DNA from: Planococcus citri
Lineage: Eukaryota; Arthropoda; Insecta; Hemiptera; Pseudococcidae
Length of the DNA: 64,000 nt
Assembly: GCF_950023065.1 (NCBI RefSeq)
Contig: NC_088681.1
Location: 56,268,836-56,332,835 of the forward strand
Direction: 5' to 3'
The notes below the pieces were generated by a model. The model ran no database searches. It was given only the letters and a program-made list of their open reading frames with translations, and was not told where the DNA came from. The number at the start of each line of letters is the position of its first letter. Position 1 is the first letter of the stretch. The translations under genes and the position numbers were made by a program. This document shows, in pieces, positions 1-11,816 of this stretch.

Positions 1-408
1 TATTCAAATTCTAGAATATTTTAAAGCCAAAAAAATGAACTCGTCAATGTTTTTTCACATCTCAAAATACAAATTTTCAAATGCTTTTGCCCTCGCTTCG
101 CTTGGGTCTATTGTTTCTTTTTTCCACAATACAACATTCCGTATGAAGCTTCTAATTTTGTTGTTTTTTTTAAAGATAACTTTCATCAACAGTCATAAAT
201 CTGAATTGAATACTACTTCAATCAGCAAAAGCAAAATTCTTAAAATTGACTGTTTTCTTGGTAAAATAAGTATTTTTTCCAAATCAGTTGGAAAATTTCC
301 GCTTGACCCTATCCCTTCCTAAAATAAAACGTCTAGTTTCGTCTTTGACTTGAAAAAAATTTTGGCATGGGGGGGGGGTGGTGGTGGTGGTATCGTCATG
401 AATGAAAA
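1..408. other. AT-rich sequence without recognised gene
   Basis: No splice-bounded or conserved reading frame is visible. A run of nine or more G followed by a short GGT repeat lies near 367-390; similar G or C runs recur across the window. Nothing else can be supported. Confidence 0.5.
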
Positions 409-684
409 ATGCCCGGTAATCTTTCAACTCTGTGCACGCCACTGAAGTCATTCATACTCCCCCAAATACCTCCAGAGCAGGCGGGCTTTGTCTCAGGAAG
501 AGGTACAAGAGAACAAATTCTCAACATTTGTCAAATCACTGAAAAAGCACGAGAATTCAACAAAACCGTCTATATATGTTGCGAGACAATGAAAACTAGA
601 CGTAATCATTCCAATTGCTATCTCGGCAATACAAACTTGTTCACTAGTAGTCAAAGAGTCATGTTGTGGCGATATTCTTAGTAA
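409..684 (+). mobile_element. Decayed LINE reverse-transcriptase fragment
   Basis: An open stretch of about 90 codons contains the peptide EQAGFVSGRGTREQILN followed by a KAREFNK..VYIC segment. This is the part of non-LTR retrotransposon reverse transcriptases that precedes the first catalytic aspartate block; family members normally continue with a FIDYKKAFD-like segment. Here similarity stops right after VYIC (about base 580) and the rest reads as unrelated residues, so the catalytic domain is missing and the copy is dead. Only about 40 residues look homologous. Clade (Jockey-, I- or CR1-like) cannot be assigned from this fragment. Confidence 0.7.
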
Positions 685-870
685 GTAAATTAACTTATAG
701 AACTTTCTTTATTAAGCCGAATTTTCAAGTTATTTTCATTGGTGACTTGAGAATGCATCAGTGTACAACAAACTGTCTATATGAGAAAATTTCTCTTCTG
801 TAAAAAGTGCACCAATATGCTCAAAATATGTTTGCCCTCGCCTTCATCTGTTTATAGAAATGGCAAAAGC

Positions 871-2822
871 AGGAATTATTAGTCCAGTCATTGTAGCAAA
901 ATTTTTAGTCAAACCTCGAAAAAATTGGGGGAAAGTTGAATTTCACATTATTTGTTCAGATTGGTCTCTAAAACAACCCGTCAAAAGTTGCACCCCGCAA
1001 TTTGCCTGCTACCGCTGCAAGAGGTCATTAACCTTTATCGATACTGGTTTTTCGGCTGTATCGCCAAAATGAAGGGTTCGAGAGGAAAAATGTTCGAACA
1101 AAAATTGTTCTACGCTGCATTTCCTATCAGCACGACCAGTTCAGCTTTTCCCAAAATGGCAATTTAACCCTTACTGAGGAAGGGGTAAAGTTGTCAATTT
1201 TATGAAAATTGTTTTAAAAAATGAAAATCTACAATTTAGAACGTAAACTCGATTCACGGTAGATTTGAAAGTATTATGACCAAAGTTGCACATCGTAACT
1301 TGTCTGCTATACCCCAGCTAGAGGTCATTAACCTTTGTCAATCTACGGTTTTCGGCTACACCGCCGAAATGACGGATCGGAGGGAGAAAAGTGATTAAAC
1401 CAAAATTATTGAACGTCAGATTTCCTGTAAGCATGACCAGTTCAGTTGGAATATTATATTTTTCGATTTTTGGTGAATTTTTGAAAATCAAATTTAGGCC
1501 AAAAATGGGGAAAAAAAATCAAAATTTTATCAAATTGAGCTATAACGCTGAAATTTGGGATGTACTCTATTTTTGACCTACTAAATCGATTGGAAACGAT
1601 TTTAACCCGTTTTGAGCAGTTTGGGAGCCTCCAGCATATTTTTGAAACTTGAAATTTTCCCACAAAATTTCATCAAATGAAGTTGGAAAGCTAAAATTAA
1701 TTTTGTAAACTAATTTCAATACGCTAGGGAGTCGACTGCAAGTAGATTTTAAGTCGTTTTGGAGCCTTCAGCGAGTTTTTGGAAATTACTGGTGCCTCCG
1801 GTAAATTTTTGAAACTTGCAATTTGTACATTTCATCAAATGGAGGTTGAATGTCGAAAGTTAATTCGGATAGATTTTGTGGTATTTTTTGAAAAACAGAA
1901 GTTTCTAAAAATCTGCTGGAGACTCCCAAGTGGGTTGAAACTGCCTAGCTGCGATCCACTTCAGAATAATGTCAAAAATGGGGTGTCTCTGTTTGGTGAA
2001 ATTTTATTGAAATTTCAAGCATTGAAAAATCCGCTGGAGGCTTCGGTAATTTCCAAAAGGTGACTGGAGGCTCCAAAACGACTTAAAATATACTTGCAGT
2101 CGACTCCCTAGCGTATTGAAATTAGTCTACATAATAAATTTTAGCTTTTCCAACTGTTTTTGAAGAAATTTTGTGGAAATTTCAAGTTTCAAAAATCTAC
2201 TTGAGGCTACAAGAATTTTCAAAAACTCGCTGGTGGCCACAAAATCACTCAAACCCACCAGAAATCGACTTAATAGCGTATTTAAATTGGATTTCAGCGT
2301 GAATTTCCACTTTCCAACTTCATTTGATGAAATTTTGTGGGAATTTCAAGTTTCAAAAATGTGCTGGAGGCTCCAGAACTGCTCAAAACGGTTTAAAATC
2401 GTTTCCAATCGATTTGGCAGGTCAAAAATAGAGTATGTCCCAAATTTCAGCTTTATAGCTCAATTTGGTAAAATTTTGATTTTTTTTCCTCATTTTTGGC
2501 CTAAATTTGATTTTTAAAAATTCACCAAAAATCGAAAAATATATTCCAACTGAACTGGTCATGCTTACAGGAAATTTGACGCACAATAATTTTGGCTCAA
2601 TCACCTTCCCCCTCCGATACTTCATTTTTGCGGTACAGTCGAAAAACCAGTATCGGTAAAGGTTAATGACCTCTTGCTAGGGTAGCCGGCAAGTTGCGGG
2701 GTGCAACTTTTGACAGGCTGTTTTAGAGACCAATCTGAACAAATAATGCGAAATTCAGCTTTCCCCCAATTTTTTCGAGGTTCGACTAAAATTTTTGCTA
2801 AAATGACTGGACTATTATAGGG
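871..2822. repeat. Large imperfect inverted repeat (foldback), arms ~0.9 kb
   Basis: The left arm starts near 877 (TTAGTCCAGTCATT) and the right arm ends near 2820 with its reverse complement (AATGACTGGACTA). Sections match in mirrored order: the segment with TTGCACCCCGCAA at about 990 against 2695, the segment GACCAGTTCAGTTGGAATAT at about 1436 against 2545, and GGGAGTCGACTGCAAGTA at about 1727 against 2100. The left arm also carries an internal direct duplication of roughly 290 bases (about 990-1170 against 1280-1450). The centre lies near 1,930. No coding capacity; the open frames within it are mirror images of each other. A related sequence recurs at 61,140-62,260. Confidence 0.85.
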
Positions 2823-3229
2823 AGCTGTGTTCTCCTAAGTTTGAATGGCAAATGCTATATTATTGCTAAATTCTTCACTTCTTCAGGCTGTATATGAATA
2901 TCATTACGCATACACAATTTAAATTAGACCCTAAAATATTGATATAGGTACATTCGATTAAGTAAATTACCATTAAAAAAATCAATATCGTGTAATTTAG
3001 GTATTAGAAACAATTCCACATCTTGTAAGTTATTTATAATTTTTCTCTAATAAAAGTATTATAAGACGCGGATTCTGCCAACTCGGATTGCGTTGAAATT
3101 CGACTCACTGAATGAGCACGTGACCCACGCATCAGAATCAAATTTCGAGCTTTCGAAGTTGATTTTTCAATTTTTTGGGAAATTTTTCGAAACGGAAGAA
3201 ATATTTAATCGATAGATTAATTTTCTGTC
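2823..3229. other. Unannotated AT-rich spacer
   Basis: No gene, RNA or recognisable element is seen between the foldback and the next tandem array. Confidence 0.4.
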
Positions 3230-3960
3230 TGGAGCCTCCAGCAAAAGTTGACTTTTCGCCAGCGATTTCAAATTGCTCCAAAAGTCGTTGTAATCACTTC
3301 TATAGCGACTGAAAACTTGATATTGGTGTAAGTTTGATAATCTGGATCAATTATAGGGCTAAGAGGATCGTGAATTTGAGGTGCGAAAAGTTCAAAAAAC
3401 GTAGTGCGTTTTTTTTTACAAGTTTAAAAAATTCAAAAATTTGTTGGTTAGGTACCTACTTAGGAAAATGGTTCAAATCTTCTTTTTCTCCTAAAGTTAA
3501 CACCACAAATCGACTGCTATCATTTTTGAAACCGATTTGGAGCCTCCAGCAAAAATTTACTTCTCTTCAGTAATTCTCCAAATCACTTTTGACAGCTGAA
3601 AATCTAAGACTATCATAATGAATTTGACCGAATCAATAAACATGGACAAGTGAATCGCAAATTCGAGGTGATGAGTTAAAATGCACACTCTTTTTCAAAT
3701 TGAAAATCATCTATACCTAAGCTTTGGAAAAAATCATGCTTCAGATTGAACTATTGGTTTCTGAAGTTGATTACAATATCTCCTCTGAAGTAGATTTTTA
3801 AACAAAATTCGACCTCCTGCATTGATTGCGACCATTTTCGATTCGATCTGGAGACTCCAGCAAAAGTTGACTTTCTTACAGTAGTTTCAAATTGCTCCAG
3901 AAAGTGTTGTAATCAACTTCTATGGCTGTAAAATTTTATCTTATAATAAATTCGATATTC
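3230..3960. repeat. Three degenerate ~310-bp tandem units
   Basis: Three units begin at about 3,230, 3,540 and 3,848, each opening with GGAGCCTCCAGCAAAA or a close variant (GGAGACTCCAGC in the third), followed by a TTGACTTT-like stretch, CAAATTGCTCCA and a TGTAATCA.CTTCTAT segment. Divergence between units is high and no reading frame is preserved. Confidence 0.75.
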
Positions 3961-4140
3961 TGAATCGATTACAGCTGGCGAATCGCGAATCCTGGGTCAG
4001 TGTTGCCAAACTAATTTTTTAAAAAAATGTCCAGTTTGGCAGAATAACTTTTTTCTTATTAGAAATAAATTGACATAAATTTTAGGGAGAATTTTTGGTC
4101 TCCTCCCTCTTCCCTGCCATCATAGTTCGTAAAAACAATT

Positions 4141-5420
4141 TCATTATTTATTTATCCTTCCAATATAACTAAAGTAGGTTGTTTATGATTCATGAAATCC
4201 TTCGCTGAATTCCAATCATTTCCAATGTTTTATTGCATCATCAGCTAATATTATATTATGGTAGTGGTACCCTTATTTGCATGAATAATTAAGTGTCAGC
4301 ATTTTAAAACTTTCAGGAAACAAGCCCCTCTTCAACCCCCCCCCCCCCTTCCCACCGCAAAAAACTTAACAAATTGATGTTATTTTTGACATTTGGTTGC
4401 AGTCATTTTTAAAAATATTTTTTTAGGATTGATGTGATTTTAGACGTCAACTCGCGATGAAGTGTGATTATTTAATTAAAAGATGGACTTTTTGAACGAT
4501 AATTATTGATATGTTAGCTTTTTTTTCTCCTCTTGAAAGTAGTTAGGTACGTACACATTTTCATTAATATAAATTATACATAGGATTGTTGTCGATGTAA
4601 GTTTGTCATTCTGTACCACACATGGTTATAATGTAAAAATCGAACAAAAAATATTATTTGATTTGTTTTTGACAAAAATGGTGAACTAAAAATATTTGTT
4701 AAATGGTGATTTTTTTCTTTTTTCGAGCACATTAACACCGTCCTTGATGTTGACATTTTCACTATCGCAAAGTATACTATACCTATATGAAATTGAAGAG
4801 CTCTTTTCCAAAGTAGATGTTAGTCATTTATTTTTCCACGTTGAGAAAGGCGATCGTCTTGGGAATGTAATACAGAATTTTTACATTACCTCATCCCTGG
4901 ATTGGAAACTTTTTTTTCGTTTTTCTCAAATTTGACAATTTTTAAAATCTACGAAATTCTTATACTTATTTTTAAACATAGAAATGAAAAAGTAATTTCA
5001 TTTTAAAAGTAATTTTCAAGCAGAGTAAAAGTGTAAAATTTTCATCTTTTGTTATAAAATTATTATTTCGCAATTTGAATATTCCAATAAGTAGCGCCAT
5101 AACAAAAAAAAATATAAAAGAATTCCAGCGATCAGATAGGACTGTAAGTTGGTATGATATGGTAGGTACTGAAAAGTCAGTTTTTGTTGGCGGTGGGGGG
5201 GGGGGGTGACATTCGCATTGTAGTATCCTTTCCAACTCTCGATGACTTTAGTTCGAGGCTGAAGAGATACATTTTTTGACCCTGCTTTCCTTTCAGTTTT
5301 TTTTTTATTTTTTTTTTTTTGGTTGAAATAAACATTTTAGGTTTTGGAAAGGATTTTAGGTCCCTTTCCTCTCCCCTGCCAGCATAGCTCGTAAAAACAC
5401 TTTCAAGTTGCTTTATTACC
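4141..5420. repeat. Multi-kilobase repeat, copy I
   Basis: First copy of a long segment repeated at 6,471-10,703 and 10,910-14,575. Landmarks in order: GAATTCCAATCATT (about 4,208), GTGTCAGCATTTTAAAAC (4,292), GATTGATGTGATTTT (4,428), GTAAGTTTGTCATTCTGTA (4,598), AAACATAGAAATGAAAAAGT (4,975), GGACTGTAAGTTGGTAT (5,138) and ACATTTTTTGACCCTG (5,269). It is non-coding. It contains a run of more than ten G at about 5,193. Confidence 0.8.
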
Positions 5421-6470
5421 ATAGAGCTGAGATTTTAATATCTTTGCATATTTCTCTAGATAAGCATATTTTAGGGGTAAATTTTTTCGTTCAAACAATC
5501 GTAACACTGCAAAAATGTCATTTAGAAAATTTTTTTCCGGAATAATTTACGAATTTATAAATATTGTTTTAGATGATGGCTTGAAAAATGTATTTTTTTA
5601 CCAGTAGAAAATGTAAAATCAAATACTCCGCAGTTATATTTTTACAAAAAATCACCCGAAATTCCCTCTACCTGTGAGATTGACCCTTGGACGAATTGAT
5701 TGCAGGAATTTTGGAACAAACCCGGAGCCTTTTGAAAAATTCAACTTCTCGAGTTCAACTTGAGTAGGTAGTTAATTTTGAGATCCTGCCTCATAAATAT
5801 TTTTCAATTTGAGATTTCCAACTTGTATGTGAACTACGATTTTCGACCCATCCTTCCAGATTTGCGATTCACTCGCTTTCATTTATTAGGTAGATTAGAA
5901 TGTCGAATTTATTGTGGCAGTATAGCAGTATTACATTTAATTCTCAGCTGTCGAGAAGTTGATTACGACGCTTGCCTTTCTTTCAAGTAAAATAATATTA
6001 TATTCCCATGCGAAGAAAAGCCTTTTACATTATTATTCGACTATTCGTACATCACGCTTTACCTACAAGATACCTGTATTTAAATCAACCTAATGATATA
6101 TCGTTAAACGTCGTAGGCTCGTAGGTAGGTATTTTTTCAATAGTTGAGCATTTTTAAAAATTAAAACATCGCGAATTAGTAACTTTTAAGAAATTAGTTT
6201 CGAATCCGTTTCCTACCTTTTGGTGGTTGTTTTCTAGTATAGTAAAGGCTAATCGTATTCGTATAAATAATCGAACCATTCAAATTTTTATCACCAAGGG
6301 ATAAGTATTAAAATATTACATATTGCTTTCATCAGTCAAGTCGTAAAATGATACGGGCTATGAATTTGTACATAATATTATAAAATCTCCACCTAAAACG
6401 AATACGAAGAATGAGATGGATGACGATGATACTTGTAGATTAAATATTGCCAAGTAGGTATACACGAACG
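5421..6470. other. Unannotated AT-rich interval between repeat copies
   Basis: Rich in TAGGTA/TACCTA words. No splice-bounded frame or structured RNA was recognised. Confidence 0.4.
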
Positions 6471-8097
6471 ATCATTCATCCCTCCAATGTAACTAATAAA
6501 GTATTTGTTTAAATGATAAGGAGCTCGCTTACAATTCATGAAATCCTTCTGAATTCCAATCATTCCCAATTCTGTATCATCAGCTCCAAATTTGTGTGGA
6601 TATTGTATATGTACGTACGTATTATTAAAGGCCTGCTCATATCTGCATGAATAAATTACGCGTCAGCATTTTAAAACTTTCAGGAAACAAGCCCTCTCCA
6701 ATCCCCTCCCCTCCTGAAAAAAACCACACAAGTTGATGTTATTTTTGACATTAGACTGCAGTTATATTTTTTTTATTTTATAGGATTGATGTGATTTTTA
6801 ACGTCAACTTGCAAAGTTGATAGATTTTAAACGAATCATTTCGAGTTTAATTAAAAGATAGATAATTTTTTTGAACTTTCAAGTTTTTTTTTAAATTGAT
6901 ATTTTAGCCTTTTTTCTCTTAAAAGTAGTTAGTCCATAAATTGTTTTTTTTTTAAATCGATACCTATTTTATCTGGGTAGGTAGAGGTACTTTACCGGGC
7001 GTCCAGGAATAAGGGATTTTGATGTTATTACAAAAGAGGTAGAATTACCTCATTGGGAATTGGAACATAGAATAATTATTTGAAAAATTGGTGCTTGAGT
7101 GACAAAGTGGCTAAGCACAGCATTTCCTTCAAGAATCTATAATATTATCTATGATACATACATTTATTAGTTAATAAATTACCTATACATGGGATTGTTG
7201 TCGGTGTAAGTTTGTCATTCTGTATCACAAATGTTATACGTAGATAATGTATAAAAATCGAAGAAAAAATATTGCCTATTTGGTTTGTTTTGGACAAAAA
7301 TGGTAAACTGAAAGTGTTTGTTAAATGATGATTTTTCTTGTTTGCAAGCTCATTCATTAACACCCACCTTGAGGCTGAAATTTCATTCAAGTACCTATGA
7401 AATTTAAGAGCTCTTTTCCAAAGTAGGTAGCTCAAGTAATTTATTTTTCCACGCTGAGAAAAGAGATCGTCTCGGGAATGTAATACAAAATTATTACATT
7501 ACCTCCTTAAAATGAAAAAATTTTTCTCGTTTTTCTCACAATTGAAAATTTTGAAATCAACGAAATTCTCAACTTATAAATTTTAAACATAGAAATGAAA
7601 AAGTATTTTCATTTCAAAAAGAATTTATTTCAAGCAGAGTAGAAATGTAAACTTTTAACTTTTGTTGAAATTTCATCTCGCAATTTGAATATTCTTAAGA
7701 AACAAGATGTTGGCATCTTGTTTCAGAACAATATTTCTATCTACTAAATTTTCAAAATTCAATTCCAACTTTACAACTGTAAGTAATAACTTTTAAAGCG
7801 ATAAATTTTTCAATCAGATGTGGAAATTTTCACGCAGGAATTTCGCTAATTCGTTCCTTTAATCTCGATTCACTTTCATCTCGAAAATTGTTTCAGTTTT
7901 ATAAAATTTCAAATTATTGTACCTATACTCATATACTTGATGTAAGAATTTAAATACTTATTCTTAGAAGAATTTTGTTGTAATTGACCTCAAATTCCAA
8001 AAATAAAATATTTGAATTTCTCTGTGGAAATTACTACCTAAGCTCATTTTGAGAAATTCTTTCATTTCCGACATGAATAGGTATAAGCTCAACTATA

Positions 8098-9150
8098 CCC
8101 GCGTAGCACTGATGAGATCGTCACTGGCCTCAACAAAAGTATCGACATGATTTTACATGATTGTTGATTGAAAAAAGTCGGAATATTATACACAAAGGAG
8201 TTAATCTAACTACGTTTATGATAATTGATTAAAAATTGACACTATTTTCAAAAACTATGATGGAAATGCTGATGGTCGTCATTGATGTCTACATTTGTAT
8301 CTATCTACAGTCATGTGCAAGATTTCATAAAATTGTACTCGTAGATACCTTTGTAGGCCCTCTAATCAATATCGAAATTCAGGTCGTCTTGTCGATCCGA
8401 AGTTGAGGTCTACTATAAGATCGACAAAAGCATCTACAATATTTTGATCTTGTATAGTTACTTTTGCGATCTAATAATTGTCATCAACTTTGGCATCGGC
8501 AAGATGACCTGAATTTCGATATCGATTAGAGGGCCTACAAAAGTATCTACAAAATGTCATCATCGAGTAGATACTTCTATAGATCTTGTAATCGACATCA
8601 ACCATCTGGTTAATATTGATGAGGAAGTTGATGTCGATTTACAAGATCTATAAATTTTTTTAGAAATTTCAAAGTGTTGCCGACTCATTTGTCGATGTCT
8701 GAGTCGACAACACAATAAGACAAATTTTACAAGTCCAGAATAAGATGGACTGAATATTGTTTTAAGGCCTCTCTACTCACCAGTGGTAATGGTCCAGTGG
8801 TTGGAGAATGTGACAGAGGTGAGTGGCAACCTAGGTTCGATCCCTACCCAGAGCAAGCCTTTTTCTTTCAAAAAATTTTTCTAGGGTGAAATATTTTTGA
8901 GAATAACTTTACTTGAATCAAAAAAAGAGTTTTGGGCACATTTTGCACATTTTCAATCAAAATTTGCCTGTTTTACACTCAAAAAAATTACACCGATGTC
9001 GAGACCTTGTTGAGACAAAAAATGAAGGGAGACGACAGTCAATTTTGATATTGACTTCTCACTCGTCATGTATCGACATTGGTGTTGACAAGTGACGGAT
9101 TAGAGATCTCATCTTTTCCATCGACTTTGGCATCTCTTGTGCTACACAGG
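8098..9150 (+). mobile_element. TA-flanked ~1.05-kb non-autonomous DNA element, copy A
   Basis: The element is bracketed by TA dinucleotides (8,096-8,097 and 9,151-9,152) and has short imperfect terminal inverted repeats, CCCGCGTAGCAC at the left end and GTGCTACACAGG at the right end. A second copy lies in opposite orientation at 9,586-10,564. The interior holds nested palindromic stretches (for example GACCTGAATTTCGAT near 8,505 against ATCGAAATTCAGGTC near 8,371) and a tRNA-like segment. No transposase is encoded. A TA target duplication is typical of Tc1/mariner-type transposition, but the termini do not let me name a family. Confidence 0.8.
8786..8850 (+). repeat. tRNA-like (pol III box A/B) segment inside the DNA element
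   Basis: TGGTCCAGTGGTTGGAGA resembles a tRNA D-arm/box A, and GGTTCGATCC at 8,834-8,843 matches the box B consensus with normal tRNA spacing. The opposite copy of the element reads TGGTCTAGTGGTTAGAGA (about 9,924-9,941), which is even closer to Glu/Asp-type tRNAs. Because both copies carry it at the equivalent place, it belongs to the element rather than being a separate insertion. Acceptor-stem pairing is not convincing, so I do not call a functional tRNA gene. Confidence 0.55.
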
Positions 9151-9154
9151 TAAT

Positions 9155-9436
9155 CAGTGGCTTAGCCAAGGGGGGGGGGCAAAGGGGGCCATGGCCCCTC
9201 CCTTGCGAGCGAAAATTTGAAAGAAAACATGCAAAAATGGACGTTTTTTTGTTGTTTGGACCCATTTTTTCTAAAAATTTTCGCTCTCGCTTCGCTCGAG
9301 CAGTAATTTTGCCTTCATTTTCATGAAATCACCACACATCACAATAGATTTCCAGAAAATTACCCCTCATTTCGATTTTTCATGCCTAAAAATCTGGTTT
9401 TGCCCCCTCCTTGAGAAAATCCTGGCTACGCCACTG
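9155..9436. mobile_element. hAT-type MITE, 282 bp, with perfect 8-bp target duplication
   Basis: The termini CAGTGGCTTAGCCA and TGGCTACGCCACTG are inverted repeats of the CAGTGGCG type common in hAT elements. Both ends are flanked by the identical octamer CAGGTAAT (9,147-9,154 and 9,437-9,444), the expected hAT target duplication. There is no coding capacity. It contains a G-run near 9,170. A related copy with poorer ends is at 53,183-53,418 and an internal fragment is at about 27,890-28,050. The insertion is one base pair group beyond the end of element A, so it entered after A was in place. Confidence 0.85.
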
Positions 9437-9585
9437 CAGGTAATTTCAGAAATTTTTTTGGACTTTTTTTTTTGTAAGTTGGTATAGTATGGTTCAATTA
9501 CAACTCAAGAGTCAGTTTTCATTGGTGGGTGGATGACATTTGCATTGCATCCGTTCTAACTCTCAATAGCTTCAGTTGGAGGCTA

Positions 9586-10564
9586 CCCACATGGCACAAG
9601 CGATGCCAAAGTCGATGGAAAAGACAAGATCTCTAATCCGTCACTTGTCGACACGACATTTGTCAACACCAATGTCAATAAATGATGAGTGAGAAGTTGA
9701 TATCAAAATTGACTGTCGTCTCCCCTCGTTTTTTGTCTCAACAAGGTCTTAACATTGGTGTCATTTTTTTGAGTCTAAAAGAAGCAAATTTTGATTGAAA
9801 ATGTGCGAAATGTGCCCATAAAATTATTATCAAAAATATTTCACCCTAAAAAAATTTTTGAAAGAAAAAAATTTGCCCTGGGTAGAGATTGAACCTAGGT
9901 TTGCCACTCACTTCTGTCACTTTCTCTAACCACTAGACCATTGCCGCTGTTGAGTGGAGAGGCCTTAAAATAATATTCAGTCCATCTTATTCTAGACTTA
10001 GAAAATTTTTCTTGAGTCAACACTTTGAAATTTCTAAAAATATTTTATACTTAGCTCAAGTAATCAACATCAACTTCCTCATCAATATTAACCAGATAGT
10101 TGATGTCGATTACAAGATCTACAGAAGTATCTACTTGATGACGACATTTTGTAGATACTTTTGTAGACCCTATAATCGATATCGAAATTCAGGTCGTCAT
10201 GCCGATGCCAAAGTAGATGACAATTATTAGATCGACAAAAGTAACTATACAAGATCAAAATTTTGTAGATGCTTTTGTCAATCTTATAGCAGACATCAAC
10301 TTCGGATTGACAAGATGACCTGAATTTCGATATTGATCATGGGTCTACAAAGATATCTACAATATATTGAAATCTTGCACATGACTGTAGATACAAATGT
10401 AGACAGCAATGATGACCATCAGCATTTTCATCATAGTTTTTGAAAATAGTGTCAACTTTTAATCAATTACCTTAAACGTAGTTAGATTTTAACCCCTTTG
10501 TGGATAATGTTCTGACTTTTTTCAATCAACAAGGCCACTGACGATCTCGTCAGAGCTACGCGGG
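9586..10564 (-). mobile_element. TA-flanked ~0.98-kb DNA element, copy B (inverted)
   Basis: Flanked by TA (9,584-9,585 and 10,565-10,566), with termini CCCACATGGCAC and GAGCTACGCGGG. Its sequence is the reverse complement of 8,098-9,150 over nearly the whole length, including the tRNA-like segment (about 9,887-9,941). The empty site can be read from copy III of the surrounding repeat near 14,433, where GGAGGCTA and AAGTGATACATTT are contiguous, so the borders are well supported. Non-coding. Confidence 0.85.
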
Positions 10565-11407
10565 TAAAGAGGTACATTTTTTGACCCTACTTTCCTTTCC
10601 CCTTGGAAATTTTTTCAATCCAAAACTTTCCCATTTATTTTATTTTATATAAAAATTGAGAAATGATCTCTAAATCAGGAAAGCTGCTGCGTATATTTAT
10701 TTGCAAATTTTCAACAACTCAGTAAGTAGAACCCTAAAAGTCCCAAAACAGGCAGGGTAGCGTTAAGGAGTGAAAAAACTACGATTTTTTTCAAAAATGC
10801 CCTCTTTGAGGGCTTATAACCCTCGGCTGGGGGCACCTCCGAATCTGAAATGTTTTCTGAGTAACTTTCAACTCGAAATAAAGGTCTCTGCTGAATTTTG
10901 TCGAAATCTGCTGACTTACCTTATTGTCGGTGCAAGTATTTCATTCTGTACCACATGTTATATGTAAAAATCGAACAAAAAATACTACATATTTGATTTG
11001 TTTTGGATAAAAATGGTGAATTATCAAAGTGTTTGTTAAATGATCATTTTTTCTTTGACTCTAACAATAAGAAGAATAAATAATGCGCCACTAAGGCAAT
11101 CTCACGTCCCTGCTCAAACTTTGCCAGTAGACTCCCCACACCTTGTAGATTCATATGGCACCTCATCGAAAAGTCACGTCCTAAAAAGGTTACGAGTTTG
11201 TCAAAACGTTATGAGTTTGCTGGTTAATCTATAAAAAAGTTACGAGTTTACCCCCTAGAATATTTATATATAGGTATATCAATTTATGTATAAATTTGTG
11301 TCACGCTGAACTCAAAAGCTCCAAACTTTAAGTCGAAACTGATGATGGCAAAATATTGCTTTGATACTGAACTAGAGAAATTTTTAATTTGGTCGAAATC
11401 GATTCAG

Positions 11408-11600
11408 CCGTTTACGAGATATGAACGTTTAAGTGTGTTTCAACGTTATGGATAAGCAGAAATTTGTGTAAACCCTTATATCTCGCAAACGGCTCACCCC
11501 CCAACAAACAGATGGGGTGGTTAGGGTGTGTAGGTTGCAGATTGGTGCGCCGGAGGTCGGGTGTTCGAATCCCGCGCGAGTCAAGAAGAGAAAATTTTTT
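11408..11600 (+). repeat. SINE-like segment with box B and small inverted flanks
   Basis: GTGTTCGAATCCC (11,561-11,573) resembles a box B, preceded by a GGTGGTTAGGGTG stretch that could be a degenerate box A. The segment is preceded by GCCGTTTACGAGATAT (11,409) and its near-complement ATATCTCGCAAACGGC (11,477). The T-arm pairs but a full cloverleaf does not form, so a tRNA-derived SINE or tRNA pseudogene is more likely than a working tRNA. Confidence 0.45.
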
Positions 11601-11816
11601 GTTGATTTTTTTAAAAATTTTTTTGTTAATTTTATCCGTCCAAAATTTTTTTGCCATAAAAAATCAAAATTTTTCAAAAATTTCTAGTGTAATTTTTGTA
11701 TCAACAAAAAACATTGAGTTTTTGGTAAATAGCCAGTAAATTTTGATAATTTTTTTTTTTGGTGAATTAATAGTAATTTTTAGTAATAATAATGATTAGT
11801 TATTTTTGGTGAATTA

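Larger units (their letters stand above)
6471..10703. repeat. Multi-kilobase repeat, copy II, expanded by nested insertions
   Basis: The landmarks of copy I recur in the same order: GAATTCCAATCATT (about 6,552), GCGTCAGCATTTTAAAAC (6,659), GTAAGTTTGTCATTCTGTA (7,206), the AAACATAGAAATGAAAAAGT block (7,586), GTAAGTTGGTATAGTATGG (9,474) and ACATTTTTTGACCCTA (10,572), ending with AAGCTGCTGCGTATATTT (about 10,680). Mobile elements at 8,098-9,150, 9,155-9,436 and 9,586-10,564 interrupt it. The unit continues intact on either side of the last one when compared with copy III. Confidence 0.8.

Noticed and set aside
8786..8850. Functional tRNA gene
   Set aside because: Box A and B are present but the acceptor stem does not pair, and the segment is repeated inside a transposon.
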